A stretch of 64,000 bases of DNA from Iphinoe sp. HA4291-MV1 (lineage in GTDB: Bacteria > Cyanobacteriota > Cyanobacteriia > Cyanobacteriales > Nostocaceae). The translations under genes and the position numbers were made by a program. The first letter of the stretch is position 1; every line of letters starts with the position of its first letter. Shown piece by piece: positions 25,316-32,801 of the stretch. The notes below the pieces were generated by a model, which was given only the letters and a program-made list of their open reading frames with translations, ran no database searches and was not told the origin of the DNA. Where the stretch lies: contig JAHHHH010000010.1 of NCBI GenBank assembly GCA_019359415.1, positions 1 to 64,000 of the forward strand, read 5' to 3'.

Positions 25316-25617
25316 AACGGATATCTCGAAAGTGTGCTGTGCCTTGTGATGCTCAACAATGAAGGCAGAAGGCAGAAGAATAAAGGATGAAAAATAATCA
25401 CACTGAATAACTTCATACTTCATACTTCTTAAATTTAGACTTACTTTATATGTCACACTTCAGCCTTCAAATGATGCTGATGCTAGTCTTACTATTAAAA
25501 GTTATTTTGGCGACAAGTTGCCAGTCTTATAGTGAAAATTAGTGAAAAATTTTCGGAAAAAGTTATTGTGCACTCAGCGCTTAGCTCTTCTCAATTCAAC
25601 ATACTAGGTAAACAGCT

Positions 25618-26166
25618 TTGAGTAAAGTGATATTAGTGACGGGACCAGCACGCTCTGGCAAAAGTGAATGGGCAGAAATTCTGGCAATGCAATCACAAAA
25701 AGCGGTTATCTATGTGGCAACAGCAATAGAAAACTCTGATGATGAAGAATGGCAGCAACGCATTCAACAACATAAACAACGTCGTTCTCAAAATTGGATG
25801 ACATTGGAAGTACCATATGAACTATCTGCTGCTCTCGCTAACGCGAAACCAAACATCTGCCTTTTGGTAGATTCTTTAGGCACCTGGGTAGCAAATCTCT
25901 TGGAACAAGACGAGTTGATTTGGGAAAACATTGTTGAAGAATTTTTAGAAACAGTGCAGTTAGTTGCTGCTGATATGATTTTTGTAGCAGAGGAAACAGG
26001 TTGGGGTGTCGTGCCAGCTTATCCTATAGGTCGAACCTTCCGCGATCGCCTAGGTGATCTGGTGCGTCAGTTGGGAGGAATCAGCCAAGAAGTTTATTTG
26101 GTGACTGGGGGTCATATTCTGAATCTGAGCGTGCTAGGTTCCCCTTTGCCTAGTAGAAGGGAGTAG
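25618..26166 (+). CDS. cobU: Adenosylcobinamide kinase / phosphate guanylyltransferase
   Basis: A 182-aa protein that phosphorylates adenosylcobinamide and adds GMP in cobalamin synthesis. It has the P-loop GPARSGKS (residues 9-16), the segment YVATAIENSDDEEWQQRIQQHKQRR with the guanylylated His, and the Walker B-like LLVDSLGTWVAN. VAEETGWGVVP and FRDRLGDL complete the family pattern. It starts at TTG 25618. It stands alone, as often in cyanobacteria. Confidence 0.93.
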   Translation: MSKVILVTGPARSGKSEWAEILAMQSQKAVIYVATAIENSDDEEWQQRIQQHKQRRSQNWMTLEVPYELSAALANAKPNICLLVDSLGTWVANLLEQDELIWENIVEEFLETVQLVAADMIFVAEETGWGVVPAYPIGRTFRDRLGDLVRQLGGISQEVYLVTGGHILNLSVLGSPLPSRRE

Positions 26167-26272
26167 AGAGAAATGAAAAAGTAACTAATAGTTAACAACT
26201 CAGTAACTCTTCTTAAGAGTTTATTCAAAATTCCTCATTCAAAAACTAGAATATACAGTCTAGAATTTTAGT

Positions 26273-26704
26273 ATGGCATCACAACAAGACGTAAAAAAAT
26301 ATTTAGCTTATTGGTTCCAGCTAGGCAAAAAAGTTGTCATAGACAACGGTGCGGCAACCTTACAGCCGCAAAAAGTCATTGCTGGTGACCGCTATAGCGA
26401 TGAGTTTGAAGAGTGCTGGCAAAGGATTATTTCACCTGAGTCGGGCGACTGCTACATAGAAGGTACACACGAAACCATCGCAGCATTACTGACACCTGCT
26501 TGGGATGTATTTCCTTGCGTTCGTTGCAGTATGCCGGTACCTGTGAAAAACGTGGGTATGCCCCCGTTGCTATGTCCCTGCTTTGATTTAAACACCTGGC
26601 CTAATACAGAATTACCGCCGCCGCGCTCACCTGTCAACAACCAAGAGCAACTCATGGCAATTCGCGATCGGCTTTTGAATCATCGGTCATCGACAAGGAC
26701 TTGA
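26273..26704 (+). CDS. Conserved cyanobacterial protein, unknown function
   Basis: A 143-aa protein beginning QQDVKKYLAYWFQLGKKVVIDNG and containing FPCVRCSMPVPVKNVGMPPLLCPCFDLNTWPNTELPPPRSP. The CxxC...CxC set suggests a small metal site. It is found widely in cyanobacteria but has no known role. Its stop lies 40 bp before a MITE. Confidence 0.7.
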   Translation: MASQQDVKKYLAYWFQLGKKVVIDNGAATLQPQKVIAGDRYSDEFEECWQRIISPESGDCYIEGTHETIAALLTPAWDVFPCVRCSMPVPVKNVGMPPLLCPCFDLNTWPNTELPPPRSPVNNQEQLMAIRDRLLNHRSSTRT

Positions 26705-26742
26705 GGAAGACTTTGCGATTTACTAAAATGGCTTGCTACCTA

Positions 26743-26969
26743 GGGCAGCCCTCTCAATATTGACAAATAGCATATTGTATGGTTTGATTTCACGGGATAG
26801 CATCAAGGGTTGTTTTGTATTGCTTGAGCTTTCGAGCAGTGGAACAGTGGGCTGGCTTCTACAAATGCATCAAATACGGGAGATAGCATAAGCGCTTAAG
26901 TGTAGTTTCAGTCTTACCTCCTTAGAAAAATCACATAGTGTACTATTTGTCAATATTGAGAGGGCTGGC
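26743..26969. mobile_element. MITE with 25-bp perfect inverted ends and TA flanks
   Basis: Perfect inverted repeats at 26746-26770 and 26943-26967 contain CTCTCAATATTGACAAATAG. TA lies on both sides (26741-26742 and 26970-26971), giving a 227-bp element with an IS630/Tc1-like target. There is no open frame inside, so it is non-autonomous. Confidence 0.85.
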
Positions 26970-27236
26970 TAATACACCTAAAAAATAATGGAATTATGAT
27001 AATTTAGTGACATGCACCAGAGTATGGTGACGTGCTGAGTGTGCTGTGTTGTGAACTGCAGGATAAGTGGAGAAGAACACTGTCATCGTCTGCTTAAATA
27101 CAGAGTTACTATTATAAAGTCTTTTGGGTTGGTTGCATTTTGTCCCTTAATTTGTTTGACTCGTATACAATAATCGTAATCGGGAATACTTCTGTGCAAA
27201 TCTACCTCGTATTTCTAGCACGGAGAAAGTCAAGCC

Positions 27237-27914
27237 ATGAACTACATTCATAAAACAATTGTAATCCTGGGAATAACGAGTGTAGTAGGTGGATTGCCTG
27301 CTGCTATCTCTGCACAAGTACCACAAAGTCGCACCCAGCAAATGAATTTTCAGGGATACTATAGCCAAGGGGTGCAAAAGTTAAATCAAGGCAACTTCAA
27401 TGGAGCTATTGAGGATTTCAACTCTGTAGTACAGTTGAATCCTAGATATTATGAAGGTTATTGCCTGCGCGGACTAGCAGAATTTCATTTAGGAAACTTG
27501 AAAGCAGCGCTGAGCGATTTTAACTCGACGCTACAGCTAAATCCTAACCATGCCGATGCTTACAGAGGTCGGGGAACTGCTTATGCTCAACTGGGAGATT
27601 TCCAAAAAGCGATCGCCGACTTTAACCAGACAATAAAAATTGAGCCAACCTCACCAGATGGCTACTACAATCTAGGACTTGCCAATTATAAACAGGGAAA
27701 TCACAAACAAGCTGTCGCAAACTTTAACTCTGCCCTAAACAGAAATCCTAATTTAGCTGATGCCTATGGTAACCGGGGACTTGCTCAACATGCTTTGGGA
27801 GACAACAAGAGCGCTATTGCTGATTTAAAGCAAGCTGCAAATTTATTTCAACAGCAAGGAAATACTCAAGGGTATCAGCAAACACAAGCCCTCCTTCAGC
27901 AGCTTCAGCAGTAA
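27237..27914 (+). CDS. Secreted TPR-repeat protein
   Basis: A 225-aa protein with a signal peptide (residues 1-26, IVILGITSVVGGLPAAISAQ). About four TPRs follow between 38 and 190, with repeats such as GYYSQGVQKLNQGNFNGAIEDF at 34-residue spacing, and a Gln-rich tail. It is probably periplasmic or lumenal; the partner is unknown. The gene before it is separated by a MITE. Confidence 0.85.
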   Translation: MNYIHKTIVILGITSVVGGLPAAISAQVPQSRTQQMNFQGYYSQGVQKLNQGNFNGAIEDFNSVVQLNPRYYEGYCLRGLAEFHLGNLKAALSDFNSTLQLNPNHADAYRGRGTAYAQLGDFQKAIADFNQTIKIEPTSPDGYYNLGLANYKQGNHKQAVANFNSALNRNPNLADAYGNRGLAQHALGDNKSAIADLKQAANLFQQQGNTQGYQQTQALLQQLQQ

Positions 27915-28259
27915 GCAATCCAAAATTCAACATTGTCACGGGGGTCGAGGGAAAAACCTGCCCCGAAAGTGCCAACCCTTTACGGGTACTCGTTGTGCGC
28001 TCCACGATTAATCGTGAAGTGCCCCAAATCAAGCAGTTTATTAGAAGTAATTCTCAATTAATACTAAAAATCCTGCTTGATTTGGTGAGTCCAGTCCTGC
28101 AGGAGGGTGCGAACCCGAAGGGGGAGGGTTGCGCGTTTTGTGTCGATTAATGCGTCGTCTTACACGTAAAAATTTGGGCTGGCTTGGTTTTGTTGATCTG
28201 GAAGCCCCCTCGTTTACGCATGGTAATAAGCCTGCCCAAATTTTAGGGGACAATGCGTC
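27915..28259. other. Gene-free region with a dispersed repeat fragment
   Basis: About 345 bp. Positions 28088-28130 contain GTCCTGCAGGAGGGTGCGAACCCGAAGG pieces related to the repeats near the window start. No gene is recognised. Confidence 0.45.
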
Positions 28260-28412
28260 ATATCATGTCCGGTTAATTGCTTATAAATCCCGCACAACCC
28301 CACCCCGGTTTTGTCTTGCGCCAAAACCGCCCCTCCCCTTACTAACGGGAGGGGATTAAGGGGTAGGGTGCAGATATTGCGGGAATCACAACTAATCAAC
28401 CGGACATGATAT
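28260..28412. mobile_element. MITE with ATATCATGTCCGGTT inverted ends
   Basis: A 153-bp element. ATATCATGTCCGGTT at the left (28260-28274) faces its exact complement at the right (28398-28412), and similarity continues inward to TCCCGCA. The interior has a CCCCTCCCC...GGGAGGGG palindrome. It ends 150 bp before the secreted-protein gene. Confidence 0.75.
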
Positions 28413-28561
28413 CACCCTCATTTTTAACACAAATCAGTCCAGACGGAAACAAAGTTGTAGTGCCCATTGTCAAATTAGATTATTTCAGGAAAAAAGTCAC
28501 TTGCTCTTTTGACAGTGAATGGAATAACCTGAGCCGTCAGGCACGTTCTTCAAGGAAACTC

Positions 28562-28939
28562 ATGAACAGAAAACTTATACTGAATTTGCTTTCTAGTTCC
28601 TCCATTTTTGTATCGCTGATGTCTACAGTGGGAATTATTAATCCTGCTCACGCTGCTGGTATGACTCAGCGATTATCGCATACCAGCGATGGTCGTACCT
28701 GCATCACACATCCCCACGGTGGTTACACTCTTGTGTGCATTAAAGATTCTGAAAGAAATCCAAAGGCTCCGCCTGTACGTTCAACAACTGTTACTACAAA
28801 CAAATCAGATCAGAACGTCGCCATGCTGAACTTTACTGAAGAGGAAAGCAATGCCGCGATGCGGTTATTTAGCTGCGACTGTCCGTATTGTATAAATTCT
28901 TTGCGTCAGCTGCGCGGTACTGGGAATTTGGTGTACTAG
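28562..28939 (+). CDS. Small secreted protein with a CxCxxC motif
   Basis: A 125-aa protein started at 28562 (MNRKLILNLLSSSS), preceded by AAGGAAAC. A signal peptide ends at AHA (about residue 32). The mature part includes RTCITHPHGGYTLVCIKDS and ends FSCDCPYCINSLRQLRG. The two Cys groups may form disulfides or a metal site. An upstream extension of the frame runs into MITE DNA and was rejected. The function is unknown. Confidence 0.65.
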   Translation: MNRKLILNLLSSSSIFVSLMSTVGIINPAHAAGMTQRLSHTSDGRTCITHPHGGYTLVCIKDSERNPKAPPVRSTTVTTNKSDQNVAMLNFTEEESNAAMRLFSCDCPYCINSLRQLRGTGNLVY

Positions 28940-29056
28940 AGGGCGAGAAAGTAGCGAACGTGATATGAGCCGCCATGCAACGGCTGAAAACTTTGTCCTG
29001 AGCAAGTTTCATCAAAATTTTTCAACTGGACTCTAAAAATGAGATTTTGACAGCTG

Positions 29057-29299
29057 TTTTGGCTGTACCATTTAAACCCTAGAACACCGATTCAGTAATA
29101 AAATGTGAGACTGATAAACCCGATTTCTACCTCCTTTCAAATCAAAATTTCCTTGTTGCGACTCAAAGAAACCTAGTTTTTTCGTCATAACTCTGAATAC
29201 TGAATCGGTGTTCTAGACTATTTGGCACAACATTTTGCAACGTAACCATAAGGATTTCAGGTTACAAAAATTGGTGGACTTCAATTGGTACAGCCAAAA
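29057..29299. mobile_element. Inverted-repeat element interrupted by a second MITE
   Basis: TTTTGGCTGTACCA (29057-29070) and TGGTACAGCCAAAA (29286-29299) are exact complements, and similarity extends outward (AGCTGTTTT / AACAAGCT). Between them lies the 29082-29213 element, so one MITE seems to have entered another. The remaining interior is about 100 bp. Confidence 0.65.
29082..29213. mobile_element. Inner MITE with 19-bp inverted ends and TA flanks
   Basis: CTAGAACACCGATTCAGTA (29079-29097) and its exact complement at 29198-29216 include a TA on each side, consistent with a TA-target MITE of about 132 bp. The interior contains two AAACC(C/T) segments but no open frame. Confidence 0.75.
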
Positions 29300-29336
29300 C
29301 AAGCTGAGTCTCCGTTTTTTGGAAAAAAGAACAATT

Positions 29337-29495
29337 TTATTTCTGTAGCTCTTTTACAACAAGGATTTCCGCAGGTGCATGGCGGCGAAATGTGCCTTCG
29401 CTACTCTTACGCCATACTGTAGTACATTCGCCAACAGTATCCGTATCTTGGGTCAATACTGTGTTGGGGTTGAGTTTTTCAGTTTTGCCAACAAT
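29337..29495 (-). pseudogene. Small open frame beside the transposon end, no standard start
   Basis: Up to 52 codons reading VGKTEKLNPNTVLTQDTDTV, GECTTVWRKSSEGTF and RRHAPAEILVVKELQK before TAA at 29337. The composition looks protein-like but no ATG, GTG or TTG is in frame at its head; the frame opens with ATT-GTT. It sits just inside the Tn7-like end. No family is recognised. It may be a remnant cargo gene. Confidence 0.4.
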
Positions 29496-29512
29496 GGGTC
29501 AATTGTTGGTAT

Positions 29513-29564
29513 TTGAGTGACGACACTTATCTGTCACTAATGACAAATAATCTGTCACTGTACA
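29513..29564 (-). mobile_element. Terminal sequence of a Tn7-like / type V-K CAST element
   Basis: Read on the minus strand from 29564 the sequence begins TGTACAGTGACAGATTATTT, continues GTCATTAGTGACAGATAAGT, then GTCGTCAC. This closely matches the left end of the Scytonema type V-K CRISPR-associated transposon (TGTACAGTGACAAATTATCT, then further GTGACA/TGTC repeats that bind TnsB). No second end, transposition gene or Cas12k gene is in the window, so this is a solitary end or remnant. It touches the stop codon of an IS110 remnant. Confidence 0.7.
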
Positions 29565-29846
29565 TCAACGCTCATCCAAATAAGATACCCCCGGGTCATA
29601 ACAGGGTTGTTGCTGACTGAGCATATGATAAACAGCGCTCAAGATACGAGCTTGCACGGCAATAATTGCTTGATCGCGACCACGACATACTACTAAACAA
29701 TGGTAAATTGCTGATAAATAAGTGTTTTTGCACCTGGCAGCGGCATTGGCTGCTTGAAACAAAGCACTTCGTAACCAATTATTTCCCGCTCCTGTAGAAC
29801 CGGAGTCATTTTTCCATGCCACTATAGAGAGTAGAGAGCCAAATTC
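29565..29846 (-). pseudogene. IS110-family transposase, C-terminal remnant
   Basis: The frame reads [20 protein letters not shown], then RCKNTYLSAIYHCLVVCRG, then ILSAVYHMLSQQQPCYDPG, ending YLDER. This is the transposase_20 C-terminal domain of IS110 elements, whose usual ending is Y(F/L)DER. Everything upstream, including the DEDD nuclease domain, is missing; it is cut where rnz begins. Its stop codon is adjacent to the Tn7-like end at 29564. Confidence 0.8.
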
Positions 29847-29871
29847 AGTAAGAGGAAGGCAAAATAGGGCT

Positions 29872-30837
29872 GTGCAGATAACATTTCTAGGGACGAGTTC
29901 CGGTGTACCTACGCGATCGCGCAACGTTTCCAGTGTCGCCCTAAGATTACCACAACGCGCTCAGATGTGGTTATTCGACTGTGGCGAAGGAACTCAGCAT
30001 CAAATTTTGCGAAGTGACCTAAAAATCAGCCAACTCTCTCGAATTTTTATCACCCATATGCACGGCGACCATATTTTTGGCTTAATGGGTCTTTTAGCTA
30101 GTTGCGGCTTAGCAGGAAATGTACAACGCGTTGATATCTATGGTCCACCCGGATTAAATGACTATCTGCAAGTTGCCTCGCGCTACTCCCATACCCACTT
30201 TTCCTACCCCATGAAAGTTCACGCTGTACGTCCAGGGGTGATTTACGAAGATGATGAATTCATCGTGATCTGTGGTCTTTTGCATCATCGTGTTACCACC
30301 TTTGGCTACCGTCTCGTAGAGAAAGACCGACCAGGACGTTTTGATGTAGAGAAAGCCAAAGAGTTGCAAATTCCTCCCGGTCGCATTTATGGTCAACTCA
30401 AACGTGGTGAGGTTGTGACCCTTGCTGATGGGCGAGTGATTGAAGGTAAGGATCTGTGTGGACCTACGGAAATTGGACGCAAAATTGCTTATTGTACAGA
30501 CACAATTTATTGTGATGGTGCAGTGGAATTGGCACAGGATGCAGATGTTTTAATTCACGAGGCGACTTTCGCTCATCAAGATGCAGAGATGGCTTTTCAG
30601 CGGTTGCATTCTACAACCACAATGGCAGCGCAAACCGCTTTAACTGCTGGGGTACATCGACTTATTATGACACATTTCAGTCCCCGCTACGCTCCCGGAA
30701 ATGAAATAGAGTTAAAAGATTTACTTGAAGAAGCTCGTGCGATTTTTCCTAAAACTGACATAGCATATGATTTTATGAATTATGAAGTTCCTAGACGACG
30801 GAATAAACAGTTAAATCAGGCGGAGGCTGTAGCTTAA
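29872..30837 (+). CDS. rnz: Ribonuclease Z
   Basis: A 321-aa metallo-beta-lactamase-fold enzyme that cuts the 3' trailer from tRNA precursors. The zinc motif HMHGDH is present, with LGTSSGVPT at the start, GLLHH and TDT, and the final H in MTHFSPRY. The start is GTG 29872, which gives the conserved [21 protein letters not shown]. The promoter region is IS110 remnant DNA, so the gene's expression signals may have changed. Confidence 0.95.
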   Translation: MQITFLGTSSGVPTRSRNVSSVALRLPQRAQMWLFDCGEGTQHQILRSDLKISQLSRIFITHMHGDHIFGLMGLLASCGLAGNVQRVDIYGPPGLNDYLQVASRYSHTHFSYPMKVHAVRPGVIYEDDEFIVICGLLHHRVTTFGYRLVEKDRPGRFDVEKAKELQIPPGRIYGQLKRGEVVTLADGRVIEGKDLCGPTEIGRKIAYCTDTIYCDGAVELAQDADVLIHEATFAHQDAEMAFQRLHSTTTMAAQTALTAGVHRLIMTHFSPRYAPGNEIELKDLLEEARAIFPKTDIAYDFMNYEVPRRRNKQLNQAEAVA

Positions 30838-30989
30838 ACTGTTCAACTTTTTATATCCTACAGTCAAGCTGTTCTTGTCGTTTTGAGATGGAGTCCGAAT
30901 GCTGAGAAAGCCAGATTTGAATTAATCAGGTTCCAAAAGAGCATCGCCCTTCGGGTACTGGCGTTCGCTTAGCTTTCCTCTAAGAAAAA

Positions 30990-31298
30990 CTACCCTTCTT
31001 CTCCTGGTTTGTATTCCAGCATTCCCCCGACTTCTGAAGGAGTCATGCGCTGCGCTTTACCGCTGAGAATGGAGAGCCACATTTCATCAAAGGAAATTCC
31101 ACGCTTTTTAGCCAAATACTCAACACGCTCCTTAATCTTAGCTTCTCGCTCCTGAAGCTCGGTACAAAGTAAGTTTTGCCCCTGCACTACTTTAGAGCGG
31201 TTGTTCACCCAAGCATCGACATGAAGCAAATCATCATAATACTCACCGAGGGCTGGGAGGGCTAGCCTATCATCCTTCTTAGAATTCGTCATAAACAT
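30990..31298 (-). CDS. Conserved hypothetical protein
   Basis: A 102-aa charged protein (start 31298, or 31292 at MTNSKK). A central helical stretch (VVQGQNLLCTELQEREAKIKERVEYLAKKRG) leads to ISFDEMWLSILSGKAQRMTPSEVGGML. No motif of known function. It is divergent from the 55-aa gene at 31518, with a pair of direct repeats between them. Confidence 0.6.
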   Translation of the reverse strand: MFMTNSKKDDRLALPALGEYYDDLLHVDAWVNNRSKVVQGQNLLCTELQEREAKIKERVEYLAKKRGISFDEMWLSILSGKAQRMTPSEVGGMLEYKPGEEG

Positions 31299-31376
31299 AT
31301 TCTTTTAATTTAGACGCTTTCTATTGTTCTAAATTTGCCCTAGATTTGGCACAGACTTACAAATATTTACAAAAAC

Positions 31377-31412
31377 ATGTCCCAAATTTGGATCAAAGAT
31401 GTCCCAAATTTG
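31377..31412. promoter_or_regulatory. Two 14-bp direct repeats, possible operator
   Basis: ATGTCCCAAATTTG occurs at 31377-31390 and again at 31399-31412, exactly 22 bp apart, two helical turns. A weaker AAATTTGCCC precedes them at 31331. They lie between divergent genes and just before TTGATAGGAT, a possible -10. A dimeric regulator could bind here; none is identified. Confidence 0.5.
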
Positions 31413-31439
31413 TAAAAGTTTGATAGGATTCAAATGGGA

Positions 31440-31517
31440 GCAAATGTTGCCCCCGGTGCTGGCACACCGGAGGACTTCCTAACCCACAGATACAGCCTGT
31501 AGGAGGCCAATTACATT
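31440..31517 (+). promoter_or_regulatory. Structured leader of the 55-aa gene
   Basis: CCGGTG and CACCGG pair across CTGGCA (about 31456-31473), followed by an AGGAGG at 31500-31505, 12 bases before the ATG. It may fold in the mRNA leader and control translation. Confidence 0.45.
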
Positions 31518-31685
31518 ATGTCAGTGAACAGTCAAAAAATACTTGTTCCAGAAGTAGTGAATTTAAGAAACTTAGAGGATCGGTCTTCTGGAAGGATAAT
31601 CAAGCTTTTATTAGCAGGAAAGAGAGTGGCGAGCTTGCTGCACTCTCGATTACCCATGATGCCGGAAAGCGCTGAGTCTAGTTAA
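31518..31685 (+). CDS. 55-aa protein with own leader and terminator
   Basis: ATG at 31518 opens 55 codons: QKILVPEVVNLRNLEDRSSG, then RIIKLLLAGKRVASLLHSRL, ending PMMPESAESS. It has a ribosome-binding site (AGGAGG, 31500-31505) and a strong terminator right after the stop, so it forms a complete single-gene unit. The middle is a basic amphipathic helix. No family is recognised. Confidence 0.6.
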   Translation: MSVNSQKILVPEVVNLRNLEDRSSGRIIKLLLAGKRVASLLHSRLPMMPESAESS

Positions 31686-31718
31686 CTCAGCATACGTTTC
31701 TTGCACAGTGAAGCGTTT

Positions 31719-31749
31719 GTGGTAGCAAGTTATGTGCTACCACTTTTTT
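31719..31749 (+). terminator. Rho-independent terminator
   Basis: GTGGTAGCA (31719-31727), a 7-base loop, TGCTACCAC (31735-31743), then six T. It closes the 55-aa transcription unit. Confidence 0.9.
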
Positions 31750-32795
31750 GTCCCAACAGTCGTAATAAGAACTCAACATGAGTAGTAGACACCAAAGTGG
31801 AAATTATGAGAAATTCCGCTCCACAAATGGCATCTCTTGATTTTCCGCTCATTTACGCTTATATTCACAAAATCTTTAATTATTATCATCGAAGAAATCA
31901 AAAAAAGTCAGTGTTTTATTTATTTTGAAGTCAATTTAAACACATATCTATAAATTGGAATATATAAATATTAATCTTTTAAGCTACTTGCTAGTAAACA
32001 TATTGTATACAATTGTTTTTTTAACAAACTGTTACTAACACAAATATATCAAAAGATTTGCTTGTTACTATTGAACCACTAGTTTGATTTTTATAAAATT
32101 CAAAAAAATCAAATTTTCGCTTTACTTATGTTGTTCTAATCAGCATTTAGAGTTAATAGTGTAATAGAAAGACATAAATATATCACTCTACTCTTGAGTA
32201 TCCTTAAATACGAAATTATTTATAGTAAGAAACAAAAATGAGTAAGTTCCTGTTCTACAACCGTAGTAAAATTTATTACTAAATTAACAATAGTCAACAA
32301 ATTGTGTAAAAAACCTACTCAATAACTACAAAGTAAAAAAACTGAACTAGTAACGATATGGTAAAGATAGACAAAGAGGGTTGACTATTTCAAGAGTGTT
32401 CACTTAGGTTGAAATAAAATGAAAAAGTTTTGGTAGAGGTGACATCTTGTAAAGATTTTGGTTTTGAAAAATGACTTGCTAATGCTTGATAGATATCATT
32501 CTAAATCAGAGTCATTAGCTATCTATGTCTGACTTTTTAAAGCATTTTAAAAATTAAGCTGAATGTGCTCGCTAAGTTGGAATAGTGTATGGTGTAGGAA
32601 TAAAAGAGGAAGTTTATCAAATCACAGAAATTAAGAGTAAATGTCTTGTGAGGGGAGCATCCCAAATGCTCGCACTACTTTTACAAAAATGGGATGCTCC
32701 CCTTGTGAGGAACTTCTACCTACACTTATTTAAACTCCTCAAGGAATTTTCTCACAATCTTACAGAAAAAGTAATTCGATATCATTAAGAGGACT
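31750..32795. other. Long AT-rich region upstream of the exopolysaccharide gene
   Basis: About 1 kb with no convincing gene. It is strongly AT-rich between 31850 and 32350. At 32652-32664 and 32690-32702, GGGGAGCATCCCA and its complement form a 13-bp stem about 95 bp before the next gene. The stem may regulate it or be a repeat. Confidence 0.5.
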
Positions 32796-32801
32796 TTGAT
32801 T

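Noticed and set aside
32585-32788. A 67-codon frame before the exopolysaccharide gene
   Set aside because: It spans the 13-bp stem-loop, has no ribosome site, and its composition is not protein-like.
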